A stretch of DNA of 21,652 bases from Bacteroidales bacterium UBA3389 (GCA_002358835.1 DEPP01000119.1:1-21652), one strand, 5' to 3'; positions 1 to 8,426 are shown, counted from the first letter of the stretch. The notes: generated by a model from the sequence alone, not told the origin. Made by a program: numbers and translations.

Positions 1-224
1 ATACCTCCGAAGATTTAATTACCCTAAGATGCCTCAAAGTAATGTTATGCGGTATTAGTCTCCCTTTCGAAAGGTTATCCCCCTGTATAAGGTAGGTTGC
101 ATACGCGTTACGCACCCGTCCGCCGGTCGCCGACAAAAGTATTGCTACTCTCTCGATGCCCCTCGACTTGCATGTGTTAAGCCTGCCGCTAGCGTTCATC
201 CTGAGCCAGGATCAAACTCTTCAT
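1..224 (-). rRNA. rrs: 16S ribosomal RNA, 5' end (partial)
   Basis: Read on the minus strand, the sequence starts with the universal 16S opening (AGAGTTTGATCCTGGCTCAG, seen reversed at about 201-220) followed by GATGAACGCTAGCGGCAGGC, the usual Bacteroidota form. Only about the first 220 bases are present; the rest lies to the left of the window. The mature 5' end is placed near 224 by analogy with other 16S genes and may be off by a few bases. An rRNA operon therefore reads out of the window leftward, from the promoter at 415-446 through a leader of about 185 bases. Confidence 0.97.
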
Positions 225-414
225 TGTATTATTATCTCTTCTAAATATCTTACCGATATCTATTTATTTATCTTTTGTAATTGACGTTTCTCCTTACTCC
301 GGTCGATAAACTTTAACGTTTATCTCCGCTACCTTGGTTCATTATTTTCAAAGATCAATTTCCCCTCTCAACTCCCCTCTGTCTCTCGCCTCGCTTCCTC
401 GTCGTTTGGGATTG

Positions 415-446
415 CAAAAGTACTACCTTTTCATAAACCTACCAAA
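415..446 (-). promoter_or_regulatory. rRNA operon promoter
   Basis: On the minus strand TTTG (446-443) is followed after 20 bases by TACTTTTG (422-415), matching the Bacteroidota sigma-70 consensus TTTG/TAnnTTTG. Transcription would start near 408, leaving a leader of about 185 bases before 16S. The leader (225-407) is pyrimidine-rich on the plus strand and contains a 7-bp hairpin (305-311 with 318-324); I see no gene in it. The stretch between this promoter and the terminator at 639-686 holds nothing else I can support. Confidence 0.7.
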
Positions 447-638
447 TGTTTTACAATCTTTTTTTATCCCACAACACTTAACTCGCTGTTTTACACTAAG
501 AAAAATTTTATGAAATTCTATTGTCCATCGCTATTTTTACCGATCTTTTGGTATCTTATATGCGTTCATAATGCATTCTCATGGGTTTCTTAAAGGTATT
601 TATTGAGAATAACACTACAAAATAACAAGAAGATTCTC

Positions 639-686
639 AAAAAAAAACGAGCGTTCGTTTGGGGCTTATCCCTATTCGAACGCTCG
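639..686 (-). terminator. Rho-independent terminator after the BspA-like gene
   Basis: A perfect 10-bp inverted repeat (CGAGCGTTCG at 648-657, CGAACGCTCG at 677-686) is followed on the minus strand by a run of U (the A run at 639-647). It lies 112 bases past the stop of the leftward LRR gene. The 3' untranslated stretch between them (687-797) is almost pure A/T with several TATATA dyads. Confidence 0.88.
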
Positions 687-797
687 ATATCTTTATTCCT
701 TATATATTATATACCTTATTATATACATACTCTTTGAGGACTCTTATCTCCTATTCCTTATTATATATATGTATATATACGCGGTATTCTCTGAAAT

Positions 798-2666
798 CTA
801 TTCTTTGATTATTTTTTTCGTTATCGTCTTGTCTCCAATCGTCATTCGCAAATAATAAGCTCCCGATGGCAAAGCATCGATGTTGAGTTGCTTTTTATTT
901 TCATACACTCCAACTGTCTTGCCCGCAAGGTCGATTATTTCGATTCTTTCCACCAATCTGTCGAAAGTGAGTTCGCCCTTTGTCGGATTCGGATAGAAAG
1001 ATAGCGTTTGCTCTTCTTCAACATCTGCCAACGAAGAGTTGATTGTCAAAACCAGGGTAATCGTGCTGTCGCAACCCAATATGGTTTGATGATTCTGAAC
1101 ATATGTTCCTGCTTCGCTTTCATTGAATCCGTTTTCTGTGTAAGTCTCGCCTGCGTTTATTGTTGCGGTGATTGTGTAATTGTATGACGGATTGACGGTA
1201 AGCGAAAGCGAAACTATGCTGTCGCAACCCTCTATCGATTGAAAGGTCTTTCGGTAAACTCCTGTCTCACTTGCGTTAAATCCATTCTCGGTATAGGTTT
1301 CTCCTCCGCAGATTGTGGCCGACAACTCTGTTATTTCTGCCATCGCTCCTTGGTCTATATCGGCAAAAATCTGATTCCACAACGAACCTGACGCTGTATA
1401 AGCATCCAAAGTTCCGCACGGAACGGTCAGCGTCAATATATCTGAATTCGGAAATGCAGAGAGATTGGCTATTGTCGGCGGTTCCATTGCCTTACATTCT
1501 ACATTCTGCAGGTTATAACAAGAATCGAATGCGTGTTGTCCTATGCTTTCGACCGATGAAGGTATGATAAAATAGGTAAGATTCTCAACTGAAGCGTCGC
1601 TAAGGAAGTATGCCGGGATTTTCTCGACGTTTTCGCCAAATACTACTTCGCCTATCGGACAGTTTACAAAAGGATAAGCTATCCATCCTACCATTTCAAC
1701 CATATTGAAGTCGATACAATCAGTTGCGTTGAAAGTAAGCGATACTAAATTACTGCAATCGGCAAACGCACTGTAGCCTATATAGTTCACATTCGAAGGA
1801 ATGACTGCGTAGGTCATTGACGTACATTCTGCAAATGCTCCTGTGCCTATGTATGTTACGCTTTCGGGAATTTCTACATAAATCATGGACGAACAACCTC
1901 TGAACGTCGATGCTTCTATTCTTGTGATTCCTTCAGGAATGATAACAGAAGGCAAAGAGGCACAGCTAATGAACGCCTGCTCTGCTATTGATGTCAATGT
2001 TGAAGGTAGTTCTATCGAGGTCAAACTTTCACAATAGGCAAACGCATTCTTGGCAAGCGATGTCAATGTCGCAGGAATGTTTATCGATGTCAAATTTGCA
2101 CACCACATAAACGCTTGCTCACCAATCGAAGTAATTCCATTGCCAAGCGTAACTGTGGTAAGATTACCACAATAGTTGAATGTATTTGAACCAATCGAGC
2201 TTATACCGTTACCAAGCGTTACATCAGACACTCCTGAGTTGCGAAAGACCTCGTTTCCGAATGTAACAACATTGTCGGGTATTGTAATGCTCGTCAAACT
2301 ATAGGTATTGGCAAAGGCTGAGTTGCCTATAGAGATTACAGAGTTTGGAATAGTGAGCGTGGTCAAGCCTGTACAATGATTAAAAGCCTCATTGCCTATC
2401 GAAAGAATTGTTTCGGGAATGACAACAGAAATAAGGTTATGACACAAATAAAACGCTTGGTCTCCGATCGAAGTAACAACATACGAAGCTCCGTTATGAG
2501 AAACAATTGACGGGATTATAACTCCCTGAGCAGTAGAGCTGCAATCGTGTACCTTTACCTCATCGGTGCTCGTTACTGAATAAGTCAAATCATTTACTTG
2601 AAAAACCTGTGCTGAAAGAAGATGTGCAAATAGCACTGCACAGACAGAAAGCAACAAACGTTTCAT
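798..2666 (-). CDS. BspA-like leucine-rich-repeat protein with T9SS C-terminal sorting domain
   Basis: A secreted, probably surface-attached protein of 622 residues. Residues 1-20 form a Sec signal peptide (basic start, hydrophobic core, ending LLSAQ). From about residue 40 to 460 there are roughly a dozen LRR_5 (BspA/TpLRR-type) repeats of about 23 residues with the pattern IPxxVTxIGxxAFxxCxxLTS. Two near-identical segments follow (about 455-500 and 505-550) sharing GETYTENGFN and GCDS. The last 75 residues (FYPNPTKGELTF to the terminal KKIIKE) are a typical type A type IX secretion sorting domain, which directs export across the outer membrane and anchoring. BspA-type repeats in the group often bind host or matrix proteins; the partner here is unknown. 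The gene has its own promoter, a 5' hairpin and a strong AAAGGAGG ribosome binding site. Confidence 0.93.
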   Translation of the reverse strand: MKRLLLSVCAVLFAHLLSAQVFQVNDLTYSVTSTDEVKVHDCSSTAQGVIIPSIVSHNGASYVVTSIGDQAFYLCHNLISVVIPETILSIGNEAFNHCTGLTTLTIPNSVISIGNSAFANTYSLTSITIPDNVVTFGNEVFRNSGVSDVTLGNGISSIGSNTFNYCGNLTTVTLGNGITSIGEQAFMWCANLTSINIPATLTSLAKNAFAYCESLTSIELPSTLTSIAEQAFISCASLPSVIIPEGITRIEASTFRGCSSMIYVEIPESVTYIGTGAFAECTSMTYAVIPSNVNYIGYSAFADCSNLVSLTFNATDCIDFNMVEMVGWIAYPFVNCPIGEVVFGENVEKIPAYFLSDASVENLTYFIIPSSVESIGQHAFDSCYNLQNVECKAMEPPTIANLSAFPNSDILTLTVPCGTLDAYTASGSLWNQIFADIDQGAMAEITELSATICGGETYTENGFNASETGVYRKTFQSIEGCDSIVSLSLTVNPSYNYTITATINAGETYTENGFNESEAGTYVQNHQTILGCDSTITLVLTINSSLADVEEEQTLSFYPNPTKGELTFDRLVERIEIIDLAGKTVGVYENKKQLNIDALPSGAYYLRMTIGDKTITKKIIKE

Positions 2667-2670
2667 TTTT

Positions 2671-2678
2671 CCTCCTTT
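2671..2678 (-). promoter_or_regulatory. Strong Shine-Dalgarno site of the BspA-like gene
   Basis: The minus strand reads AAAGGAGG, then AAAA, then the ATG (2666). None of the other start regions I inspected in this window has a comparable GGAGG, which is what is expected in Bacteroidota, where SD use is weak. It fixes the start at 2666. Confidence 0.7.
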
Positions 2679-2692
2679 GTTTTAAGATTAAT

Positions 2693-2716
2693 AACTTGAA
2701 ATACCGTTTTCAAGTT
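2693..2716 (-). promoter_or_regulatory. Perfect 9-bp hairpin at the 5' end of the BspA-like mRNA
   Basis: AACTTGAAA (2693-2701) and TTTCAAGTT (2708-2716) are perfect complements around a 6-base loop. It lies between the predicted transcription start (about 2717) and the ribosome binding site, so the transcript would begin with it. There is no U run after it on the minus strand, so a role as the cstA terminator is less likely; a 5' stabilising stem is plausible but inferred. Confidence 0.5.
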
Positions 2717-2723
2717 TCAGATG

Positions 2724-2754
2724 CAAATTTACAAAAATTTTTATCCCAAACAAA
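2724..2754 (-). promoter_or_regulatory. Promoter of the BspA-like gene
   Basis: TTTG (2754-2751), a 19-base spacer and TAAATTTG (2731-2724) on the minus strand match the Bacteroidota consensus. It lies 57 bases or more before the ATG, so the gene can be transcribed independently of cstA. Confidence 0.65.
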
Positions 2755-2770
2755 GAATCGAGAAAAAAGA

Positions 2771-4201
2771 TTACACTTTATTTCGTTTTGCTTTCGTGTA
2801 CCAAATCGAGAAAAGAACAATAGAAATAACTGCAACGACTGATGCTATCACAAGAGAAAAGTCCGGCAAAATTCCAAATCCCTCCGGTGCAACACAGATG
2901 TATGAGGCACAGATTGCCGTCATAAACAAAGCAGGAACAAGAGTTATTATAAAATAGAGGCCTTTCCGTTCTCTAACCAAAAAGACTGTTATAGCCCAAA
3001 GAGTAAAAACAGAAAGGGTTTGATTTGCCCATGAAAAATATCGCCAAATCAGGTCAAAGCCTGCCGCATCCCTCAGGCTGTAAAGCAATAGGAGAAACGT
3101 ACACGCAAACATAGGAACACAGATAAGCAGTCTTTTCTTTATACTCTTTTGTTCGATATTGAAAAAATCTGCAATAATAAGTCTGGCTGAACGAAGTGCT
3201 GTATCTCCGCTTGTTATCGGTGCAGCGATTACTCCCAAGATCGCAAGGATTCCCCCAATTGTTCCAAGCCAACTGTTTGTTATATCATTGACTATTACAG
3301 CCGCATTACTCTCTCCCATTCCGTTCTTTTGGAAAAAATATGTTGCCGCAGCCGCCCACACTAAGGCTACAATACCTTCGACAATCATCGCTCCATAAAA
3401 CACAGGCCGTCCATATTTTTCTTTCTTCATACATCTGGCCATAAGAGGGCTTTGTGTGGCATGAAAACCCGAAATTGCCCCACAAGCAATGCTTACAAAC
3501 ATTATTGGAAATATAGGTAGCTTTTCTGCATTGGGATGTGTATTTTCCAATCCGTCCCAAATTTCCGGAAGAACAGGCATATTGACATAAAGCATCACCA
3601 AAACGCCTATTGCCATGAAAAGAAGTGCTGCAGCAAAAATCGGATAGACTCTGCCTATTATTTTGTCTATCGGAAGTAAGGTTGCAAGCAAATAATAAAT
3701 GAATATCACAATCATCCAAAAGGTTGTATTCAATGCTGAAGGTGTAAGATTCGCAATCAAGCCTGCCGGACCTGCTACAAAGACAGCTCCAACCAAAACC
3801 ATAAGAACAATCGTGAATATTCGCATTATAAGTTTGGCATTCTTGCCAAGATAACGTCCGATTATGTCGGGAAGATTCTCTCCTGAGTTTCTAAGCGACA
3901 ACATCCCCGCAATATAGTCGTGAGTTGCCCCTGCAAAGATACTACCTAAGACAATCCAAAGAAAAGATGCCGTTCCGAACTTTGCACCCATTATTGCACC
4001 GAAGATAGGTCCAAGACCTGCAATATTCAAAAACTGAATCATAAAAAGTTTCCAAGCAGGCATAGGAATAAAATCAACTCCGTCCGCTTTGGTTATGGCA
4101 GGCGTAGGTCTGTCATCTGCTCCGAAAACTTTCTCTACAAAACGTCCATAGACGAAATATCCTATTATCAATACTAATAAACAAATAGTAAATGTGATCA
4201 T
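2771..4201 (-). CDS. cstA: CstA family carbon starvation transporter (short form)
   Basis: A 476-residue inner-membrane protein with about 12 hydrophobic segments. The N-terminal region contains family-typical stretches: a membrane helix and YGRFVEKVFG (about 18-27), then DGVDFIPMPAWKLF (about 41-54), QFLNIAGLGPIFGAIMGAKFG (about 56-76) and GATHDYIAGMLSLR (about 91-104). In enteric bacteria CstA-type proteins import peptides or pyruvate when carbon is scarce; substrate here is not shown by sequence. It is much shorter than E. coli CstA (about 700 residues) because it lacks the long C-terminal extension, as is usual for this group. A TAACTTTG box precedes the start. The gene is probably a single transcription unit, since the downstream LRR gene has its own promoter. 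Confidence 0.92.
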   Translation of the reverse strand: MITFTICLLVLIIGYFVYGRFVEKVFGADDRPTPAITKADGVDFIPMPAWKLFMIQFLNIAGLGPIFGAIMGAKFGTASFLWIVLGSIFAGATHDYIAGMLSLRNSGENLPDIIGRYLGKNAKLIMRIFTIVLMVLVGAVFVAGPAGLIANLTPSALNTTFWMIVIFIYYLLATLLPIDKIIGRVYPIFAAALLFMAIGVLVMLYVNMPVLPEIWDGLENTHPNAEKLPIFPIMFVSIACGAISGFHATQSPLMARCMKKEKYGRPVFYGAMIVEGIVALVWAAAATYFFQKNGMGESNAAVIVNDITNSWLGTIGGILAILGVIAAPITSGDTALRSARLIIADFFNIEQKSIKKRLLICVPMFACTFLLLLYSLRDAAGFDLIWRYFSWANQTLSVFTLWAITVFLVRERKGLYFIITLVPALFMTAICASYICVAPEGFGILPDFSLVIASVVAVISIVLFSIWYTKAKRNKV

Positions 4202-4223
4202 ACGAATTATTTTTTTACGGTTG

Positions 4224-4231
4224 CAAAGTTA
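4224..4231 (-). promoter_or_regulatory. -7 element of the cstA promoter
   Basis: TAACTTTG on the minus strand, 23 bases before the ATG, matches TAnnTTTG. I do not see a good TTTG at -33, so an activator may be needed; that is inference. Confidence 0.5.
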
Positions 4232-4341
4232 CAGCTTTTTTCAGCGTTCGGACGCAGTAATATAGGACAAAATTAAAGCATTCCAACGAAAAAACACATA
4301 GCAATACTAAATGCAATTTCAACAAATCAAGGTTCAATTGT

Positions 4342-5178
4342 TTACTTATCCAACAAGAGGTTGAAATAAAGAGGAGTCGGACTGCAGTTTGCCTTATCGG
4401 ACAAAGGCTTTAGCATATAAGGTGATCGGGATTGAGAATCGGATAATTTTATTTGCGAAAGCGGGTAAACCAATCTGCAATCAGTTGCCAAGAAAATATA
4501 ATATAGAAGCCGTCTTTCGCTTTCTGCACTTTCGCCTATAATATCCAAAATTATTCTTTCTTCGATTGAGGACTTCACAACAGCCAAAGCAAGCGGTCGT
4601 TCTTGTTTCCAAAGGTAATAAATATCGTATTCGGTATTCTCATACAAAGACAAATCCTTTGCCGAGTGAAGAACAGAGTTTCGTCTTTTGGATGCAAAGG
4701 TATGATACAGACTGATGTCGATTTGCTTGCTTGTTTCTATTCGAAAAATTGAGGAATGCTCAATGTCTTTGCTTTCTTTATGCCACTCAACCCAATTGTG
4801 AGAATAACAAGAGGAGAAGTCAAGTTCGGTGTAATAATCAATCAGTCGGTCGGATGCAGCAATTAAAAAAATGTAATCAAAACCGCTTCGTTTCAATTTT
4901 TGCTCTGTTTGATTAAAAAGTTGTTTGGCTATGCCTTGTTTTCGATATTCATGTCTTGCACAAAAGCCATAGAGATATGCTCCTTTGTATTTGCGTCCTC
5001 CTATCAAAAGTTCATAATCCAAAATAAAGAGCATTGCTTTCAATACTCCGTCTTCGAAAATCGAATAAAAGTGTTGCTTATCGTAATACAAGTCAAAGAG
5101 ACGCTTAATAAACTTTTCATCATCTCCAAACACTTCTTGCCAAAGCCGTTCTGCCTGACGCCTTATTTCTATCTGCAT
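4342..5178 (-). CDS. GNAT family N-acetyltransferase
   Basis: A 278-residue protein whose first half is a GNAT fold. Residues 67-88 read AYLYGFCARHEYRKQGIAKQ and on, containing the acetyl-CoA-binding motif A (R79-K-Q-G-I-A84). Residues 107-121 (AASDRLIDYYTELDF) are the usual motif B with the Tyr near the active site. The second half (about 150-278) is a less conserved extension, reminiscent of two-domain GNAT proteins, and I cannot assign its substrate. Its start overlaps the end of the upstream DUF2156 gene by 10 bases, so the two are co-translated. DUF2156 domains are themselves GNAT-like, which makes this a pair of related folds in one operon. Confidence 0.85.
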   Translation of the reverse strand: MQIEIRRQAERLWQEVFGDDEKFIKRLFDLYYDKQHFYSIFEDGVLKAMLFILDYELLIGGRKYKGAYLYGFCARHEYRKQGIAKQLFNQTEQKLKRSGFDYIFLIAASDRLIDYYTELDFSSCYSHNWVEWHKESKDIEHSSIFRIETSKQIDISLYHTFASKRRNSVLHSAKDLSLYENTEYDIYYLWKQERPLALAVVKSSIEERIILDIIGESAESERRLLYYIFLATDCRLVYPLSQIKLSDSQSRSPYMLKPLSDKANCSPTPLYFNLLLDK

Positions 5179-6062
5179 AAGGTCGCTATATATTTCTCAA
5201 TGAGCTGAAACGGATAGTAACTCTGCTTTGCCTTTCTCAAGCCCTCTATCCCCAAATCCTCTTCGCGGTTTATGTAAACGAAGTTTTGCGGTAAGTGTTC
5301 TGCCATTTGTTGATTTATTATGGCGAATGCCCCTTCGAAATCCCGATTTGCTTTTTCTATATGCACGTCAAACGTATCTCGATTTATACTACTGCCAAGA
5401 CTGAATGCCACAATATTTCCATCAACCTTTATCGCTCCTGCAAAAATTCCCAATTCATCAAAATGCTCAAAAAGATATTCGACAATCTTTTCTTCGTTCC
5501 TATAATCTTGTTCCAAATCCGGGTTTTTCAAAACACTGTTTGCTATCCATTCTCTCTCCAATTTCATACATTCAACCTTGTCTTGACTACCAAGAATCTT
5601 GAATTCCCAATCGTACAACGCCTTAAATTTATTGATATGATTGCGTTTAGGTTGATATTTTCTGCCTCTGAGGTTCTGCAAATCGGAACGTAAATAGAGA
5701 TAATCAAAAAAATCTCGTTGCGGAGCAAATTCAAACCGAGGCTTAAGGCGATCGGATATATCGGAAGGATGACACAATAGGCTCATCTCGTAATTATTGA
5801 GTTTCGCATCTTCAATCAAGGCTTCCAAAACTTCTTCTTGACAACCTCTTCCTATGGGATAGTGATAGCTTATACGTTTGCCATAATCGAAATGTATTCT
5901 TGTAACAAGACAATTCTTCACAATGGCATATTCTCCGTGATAGATAAAGGAATAGGCACAGAGATTGGCAAACGAAGATTCTGCATTACGAATCTCTTTA
6001 CAATCATAAAAACTCTCAAAAACGGCTCTATCAGTCGGATTTACAGATTTAAACTCAATCAT
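5169..6062 (-). CDS. DUF2156 (phosphatidylglycerol lysyltransferase C-terminal-like) protein
   Basis: A soluble 297-residue protein resembling the DUF2156/LPG_synthase_C family, a double-GNAT fold that in MprF-type enzymes moves amino acids from tRNA to lipid. Visible family-like blocks are the N-terminal FKSVNPTDRAVFESF, the central RGRKYQPKRNHINKF (about 133-147), IVAFSLGSSINRDTFDVHIEKANRDFEGA (in the last third) and the end YINREEDLGIEGLRKAKQSYYP. No membrane segments are present, so it lacks the flippase half of MprF and may act on another acceptor. It is the first gene of a two-gene operon with the GNAT gene, behind its own promoter (6081-6110). Confidence 0.82.
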   Translation of the reverse strand: MIEFKSVNPTDRAVFESFYDCKEIRNAESSFANLCAYSFIYHGEYAIVKNCLVTRIHFDYGKRISYHYPIGRGCQEEVLEALIEDAKLNNYEMSLLCHPSDISDRLKPRFEFAPQRDFFDYLYLRSDLQNLRGRKYQPKRNHINKFKALYDWEFKILGSQDKVECMKLEREWIANSVLKNPDLEQDYRNEEKIVEYLFEHFDELGIFAGAIKVDGNIVAFSLGSSINRDTFDVHIEKANRDFEGAFAIINQQMAEHLPQNFVYINREEDLGIEGLRKAKQSYYPFQLIEKYIATLCR

Positions 6063-6080
6063 ACTTCAAAAAAATATCTG

Positions 6081-6110
6081 CAAATTTACAAAAATAATTA
6101 CCTTTGCAAA
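6081..6110 (-). promoter_or_regulatory. Promoter of the DUF2156-GNAT operon
   Basis: TTTG (6110-6107), 18 bases, then TAAATTTG (6088-6081) on the minus strand, 19 bases before the ATG. The region is shared with the opposing ispH promoter. Confidence 0.6.
6099..6106 (+). promoter_or_regulatory. -7 element of the ispH operon promoter
   Basis: TACCTTTG matches TAnnTTTG and lies 51 bases before the ispH ATG. The -33 region is weak (TCTG at 6077-6080). It overlaps the -33 zone of the opposing promoter. Confidence 0.55.
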
Positions 6111-6156
6111 CCAAGAATTGTTCAATCCCTATATAAAAAAGGTAAAACAAAAGACG

Positions 6157-7041
6157 ATGAAAATCATTATTGAGGAACAAGCCGGTTTTTGCTTCGGTGT
6201 GGTTTCTGCAATAGAGACCTGCGAAAAAGAACTCAAAAAAGAGAACGTGCTTTACTGCATTGGCGATATTGTTCACAACAGCGAAGAGGTTGAAAGACTA
6301 AAAAAATCCGGTCTTAGGATAATCGAAGTTGATGACTTGAAGAAGATGCAGGACTGTAAGGTGATGATAAGAGCGCATGGTGAGCCTCCCGCAACTTACA
6401 TCACAGCAAAGCAAAACAATATCGAGATTGTAGATGCAACATGTCCTATTGTACTGAAACTACAAAAAGATGTACGCAAAGGATATGAGCAAATGAAAAA
6501 ATGCAATGGTCAGATAGTTATCTTCGGTAAAAAAGGACATGCAGAGGTTGTAGGTTTGGAGGGACAAACCGAAAATACAGCAATCGTTGTCAGCAAAATG
6601 GAAGATTTGAACAAAGTAGATTTTTCTCGACCTTTGCATATATTTTCTCAAACAACAAAAAACAGAGAAGAGTTCCTTGAAATCGTCGATACAATACGAG
6701 AAAAGAAAAAAGCAGAAGGCAAAGAAGATGAACTGTTTGTAACGAACAGTATTTGCAAAAGAGTGGATTCGAGAAGCAAAACTCTATTAGAATTTGCCGA
6801 TACGGTGGATGTGGTTTTATTTGTCAGCGGGAAACATTCTTCAAACGGCATTTATTTGTATCAACTCTGCAAAAATCACAAACAAGATACCTTTTTCATA
6901 AGTTCAAAGGAGGATATATGCCTCGAAAAGCTCAAAGGATTTGAAACAATCGGTATAAGCGGTGCAACATCTACGCCGATGTGGTTAATGGAAGAAATAA
7001 GAGATTATGTACTTGAAGCATCTGAAAATAACAAACTTTAA
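6157..7041 (+). CDS. ispH: 4-hydroxy-3-methylbut-2-enyl diphosphate reductase
   Basis: The last step of the MEP isoprenoid pathway: reduction of HMBPP to IPP and DMAPP by a cytosolic iron-sulfur enzyme. The 294 residues contain all cluster and substrate ligands expected: Cys12 (GFCFGV), His40, His74 (RAHGEP), Cys96 (DATCP), His128/Glu130 (GHAE), Thr167 (SQTTK), Cys200 (NSICKR) and SSN (228-230). The ATG at 6157 is chosen because it puts the first Cys at position 12, as in E. coli; an in-frame ATG at 6118 would add 13 residues unlike the family. First gene of the ispH-recF-DUF721-flippase operon; its 3' end overlaps recF by 35 bases. Confidence 0.96.
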   Translation: MKIIIEEQAGFCFGVVSAIETCEKELKKENVLYCIGDIVHNSEEVERLKKSGLRIIEVDDLKKMQDCKVMIRAHGEPPATYITAKQNNIEIVDATCPIVLKLQKDVRKGYEQMKKCNGQIVIFGKKGHAEVVGLEGQTENTAIVVSKMEDLNKVDFSRPLHIFSQTTKNREEFLEIVDTIREKKKAEGKEDELFVTNSICKRVDSRSKTLLEFADTVDVVLFVSGKHSSNGIYLYQLCKNHKQDTFFISSKEDICLEKLKGFETIGISGATSTPMWLMEEIRDYVLEASENNKL

Positions 7042-8080
7042 GAATATATCTTCTTTCGAAGAGGATTTTTCTCAAATCAATTGTTTTGTCGGTAATAATG
7101 GTGTTGGCAAGACCAATATCCTTGATGCGATTCACTACCTTGCCTTTTGCAAAAGTTATTTCGGGCATAGCGACTTTGATTCGATTAAACAAGGAGAAGA
7201 TTTCTTTGTTCTAAACGGAGATTGTCAAGCAGAAAATTATTTCGAATCATATAGTTGTCATCTGCAATCGGGTGGCAAAAAAACATTTAAGCATTCGGGC
7301 AAGAACTATCCAAAGCACTCGGAACACATAGGCAAGCTTCCTGCTGTTATCATCACACCTAACGATCACTGTTTGATAGATGGAAGCAGCGAAATCAGAA
7401 GAAAGTTCATCGATATAGCTATTTCGCAACAAGATAAGCTTTATTTGAAAACACTGATTAACTACAACAAAGCAATCGTTCAAAGAAACCGAATATTGAA
7501 AAACTACAAACTCGGAGCAGGTCTTGACTCTGTTATGTTGGAGATTATAGAGGAGCAAATGGATTCTTATTCCGAAGTGATAAAACAAAAAAGGGCTGAT
7601 TTCTTTCTTGATTTCGCAGAACCGTTTTCAAAATACTATAAATTGATAGGCAATGCTGATGAAAGCGTCTCAATAGAATACAAAACATATCAAGGAAGAC
7701 TTGCCGACATACTGAGAATCAATCGCGAAAAAGACATAGCGATAGGACACACTTCAAACGGCATTCACAGAGATGACCTTATTTTCTCATTGAACCAAAA
7801 CCCTATCAGGACATTTGGCTCACAAGGACAACAGAAAACTTATTTACTCGCACTGAAATTAGCACAATTCGACTACCTTTGCAAAAAACTTGGAACGAAA
7901 CCTCTTTTGATGATAGACGACATCTTTGACAAATTGGATTTTGGAAGAGTTAATATGCTGATTGCTTTGATTGCACAAGAAAATTTCGGACAGATTTTCA
8001 TAACAGACACACATCTCGATAGGATTGAAAGTCTTATCGGCGAGGATTTAAGAGAAAAAACCAAAATCTTCAAGCTATGA
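7007..8080 (+). CDS. recF: DNA replication and repair protein RecF
   Basis: A 357-residue SMC-like ATPase that binds gapped DNA and helps load RecA with RecO and RecR. Walker A is GNNGVGKTN (29-37), the ABC signature is GSQGQQK (271-277) and Walker B is LLMIDDIFDKLD (300-311). The N-terminus MYLKHLKITNFKNI is typical of RecF, which supports the ATG at 7007 even though it lies 35 bases inside ispH. It is coupled by an ATGA overlap to the DUF721 gene, an arrangement I recall as common in Bacteroidota. Normal length. Confidence 0.96.
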   Translation: MYLKHLKITNFKNISSFEEDFSQINCFVGNNGVGKTNILDAIHYLAFCKSYFGHSDFDSIKQGEDFFVLNGDCQAENYFESYSCHLQSGGKKTFKHSGKNYPKHSEHIGKLPAVIITPNDHCLIDGSSEIRRKFIDIAISQQDKLYLKTLINYNKAIVQRNRILKNYKLGAGLDSVMLEIIEEQMDSYSEVIKQKRADFFLDFAEPFSKYYKLIGNADESVSIEYKTYQGRLADILRINREKDIAIGHTSNGIHRDDLIFSLNQNPIRTFGSQGQQKTYLLALKLAQFDYLCKKLGTKPLLMIDDIFDKLDFGRVNMLIALIAQENFGQIFITDTHLDRIESLIGEDLREKTKIFKL

Positions 8081-8418
8081 ACTACAAAAGTAGTGACTAT
8101 ATGAAAGACTCTCAAAAAAAACGCGGACCAAGCGAAGCAAAAGAGCTTCCTCTGCAAAGCATTCTACAGTCATGGTTCGACAATCATGAGATAGCTGCCG
8201 ATTTCAACGAACAAGATATTATAAATGTCTGGGAGGAACTCACAGGAGAACTAATCAAAAAGCTGACTCAAAAGATTTATGTCAAAGATAAGGTTTTATT
8301 TGTCGAAGTCGGTTCGCCTGCCTTAAAGCAAGAACTGATGATGATAAGAAACGACCTAAAGAACAGGCTGAATAGCAAACTCGGAAAAGCAACTGTGAAA
8401 TCGATAACCATAAAATAA
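8077..8418 (+). CDS. DUF721 (DciA-like) protein
   Basis: A 113-residue basic protein of the DUF721 family. Family members called DciA load the replicative helicase DnaB in bacteria without DnaC/DnaI. Visible signs are LQSILQSWF (about 26-34), the VWEELTGELI segment with Trp52, and VLFVEVGSPALKQELMMIR, typical of the KH-like core. The ATG overlaps the recF stop (ATGA), so translation is coupled. A second ATG at residue 9 (8101) is an alternative start. Neighbours in replication and repair fit the role, but the helicase-loading function is inferred from family. Confidence 0.85.
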   Translation: MNYKSSDYMKDSQKKRGPSEAKELPLQSILQSWFDNHEIAADFNEQDIINVWEELTGELIKKLTQKIYVKDKVLFVEVGSPALKQELMMIRNDLKNRLNSKLGKATVKSITIK

Positions 8419-8426
8419 GATACTTA

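Noticed and set aside
1313..1567. Rightward open frame inside the BspA-like gene
   Set aside because: Shadow frame with no family resemblance; the leftward LRR protein explains the sequence.
3306..3719. Leftward 137-residue frame inside cstA
   Set aside because: Another frame of a clear membrane transporter; Cys/Trp-rich composition typical of shadow translation.
6118..6156. Longer ispH N-terminus from the ATG at 6118
   Set aside because: It adds residues not seen in the family; starting at 6157 places the cluster cysteine at 12, as in E. coli.
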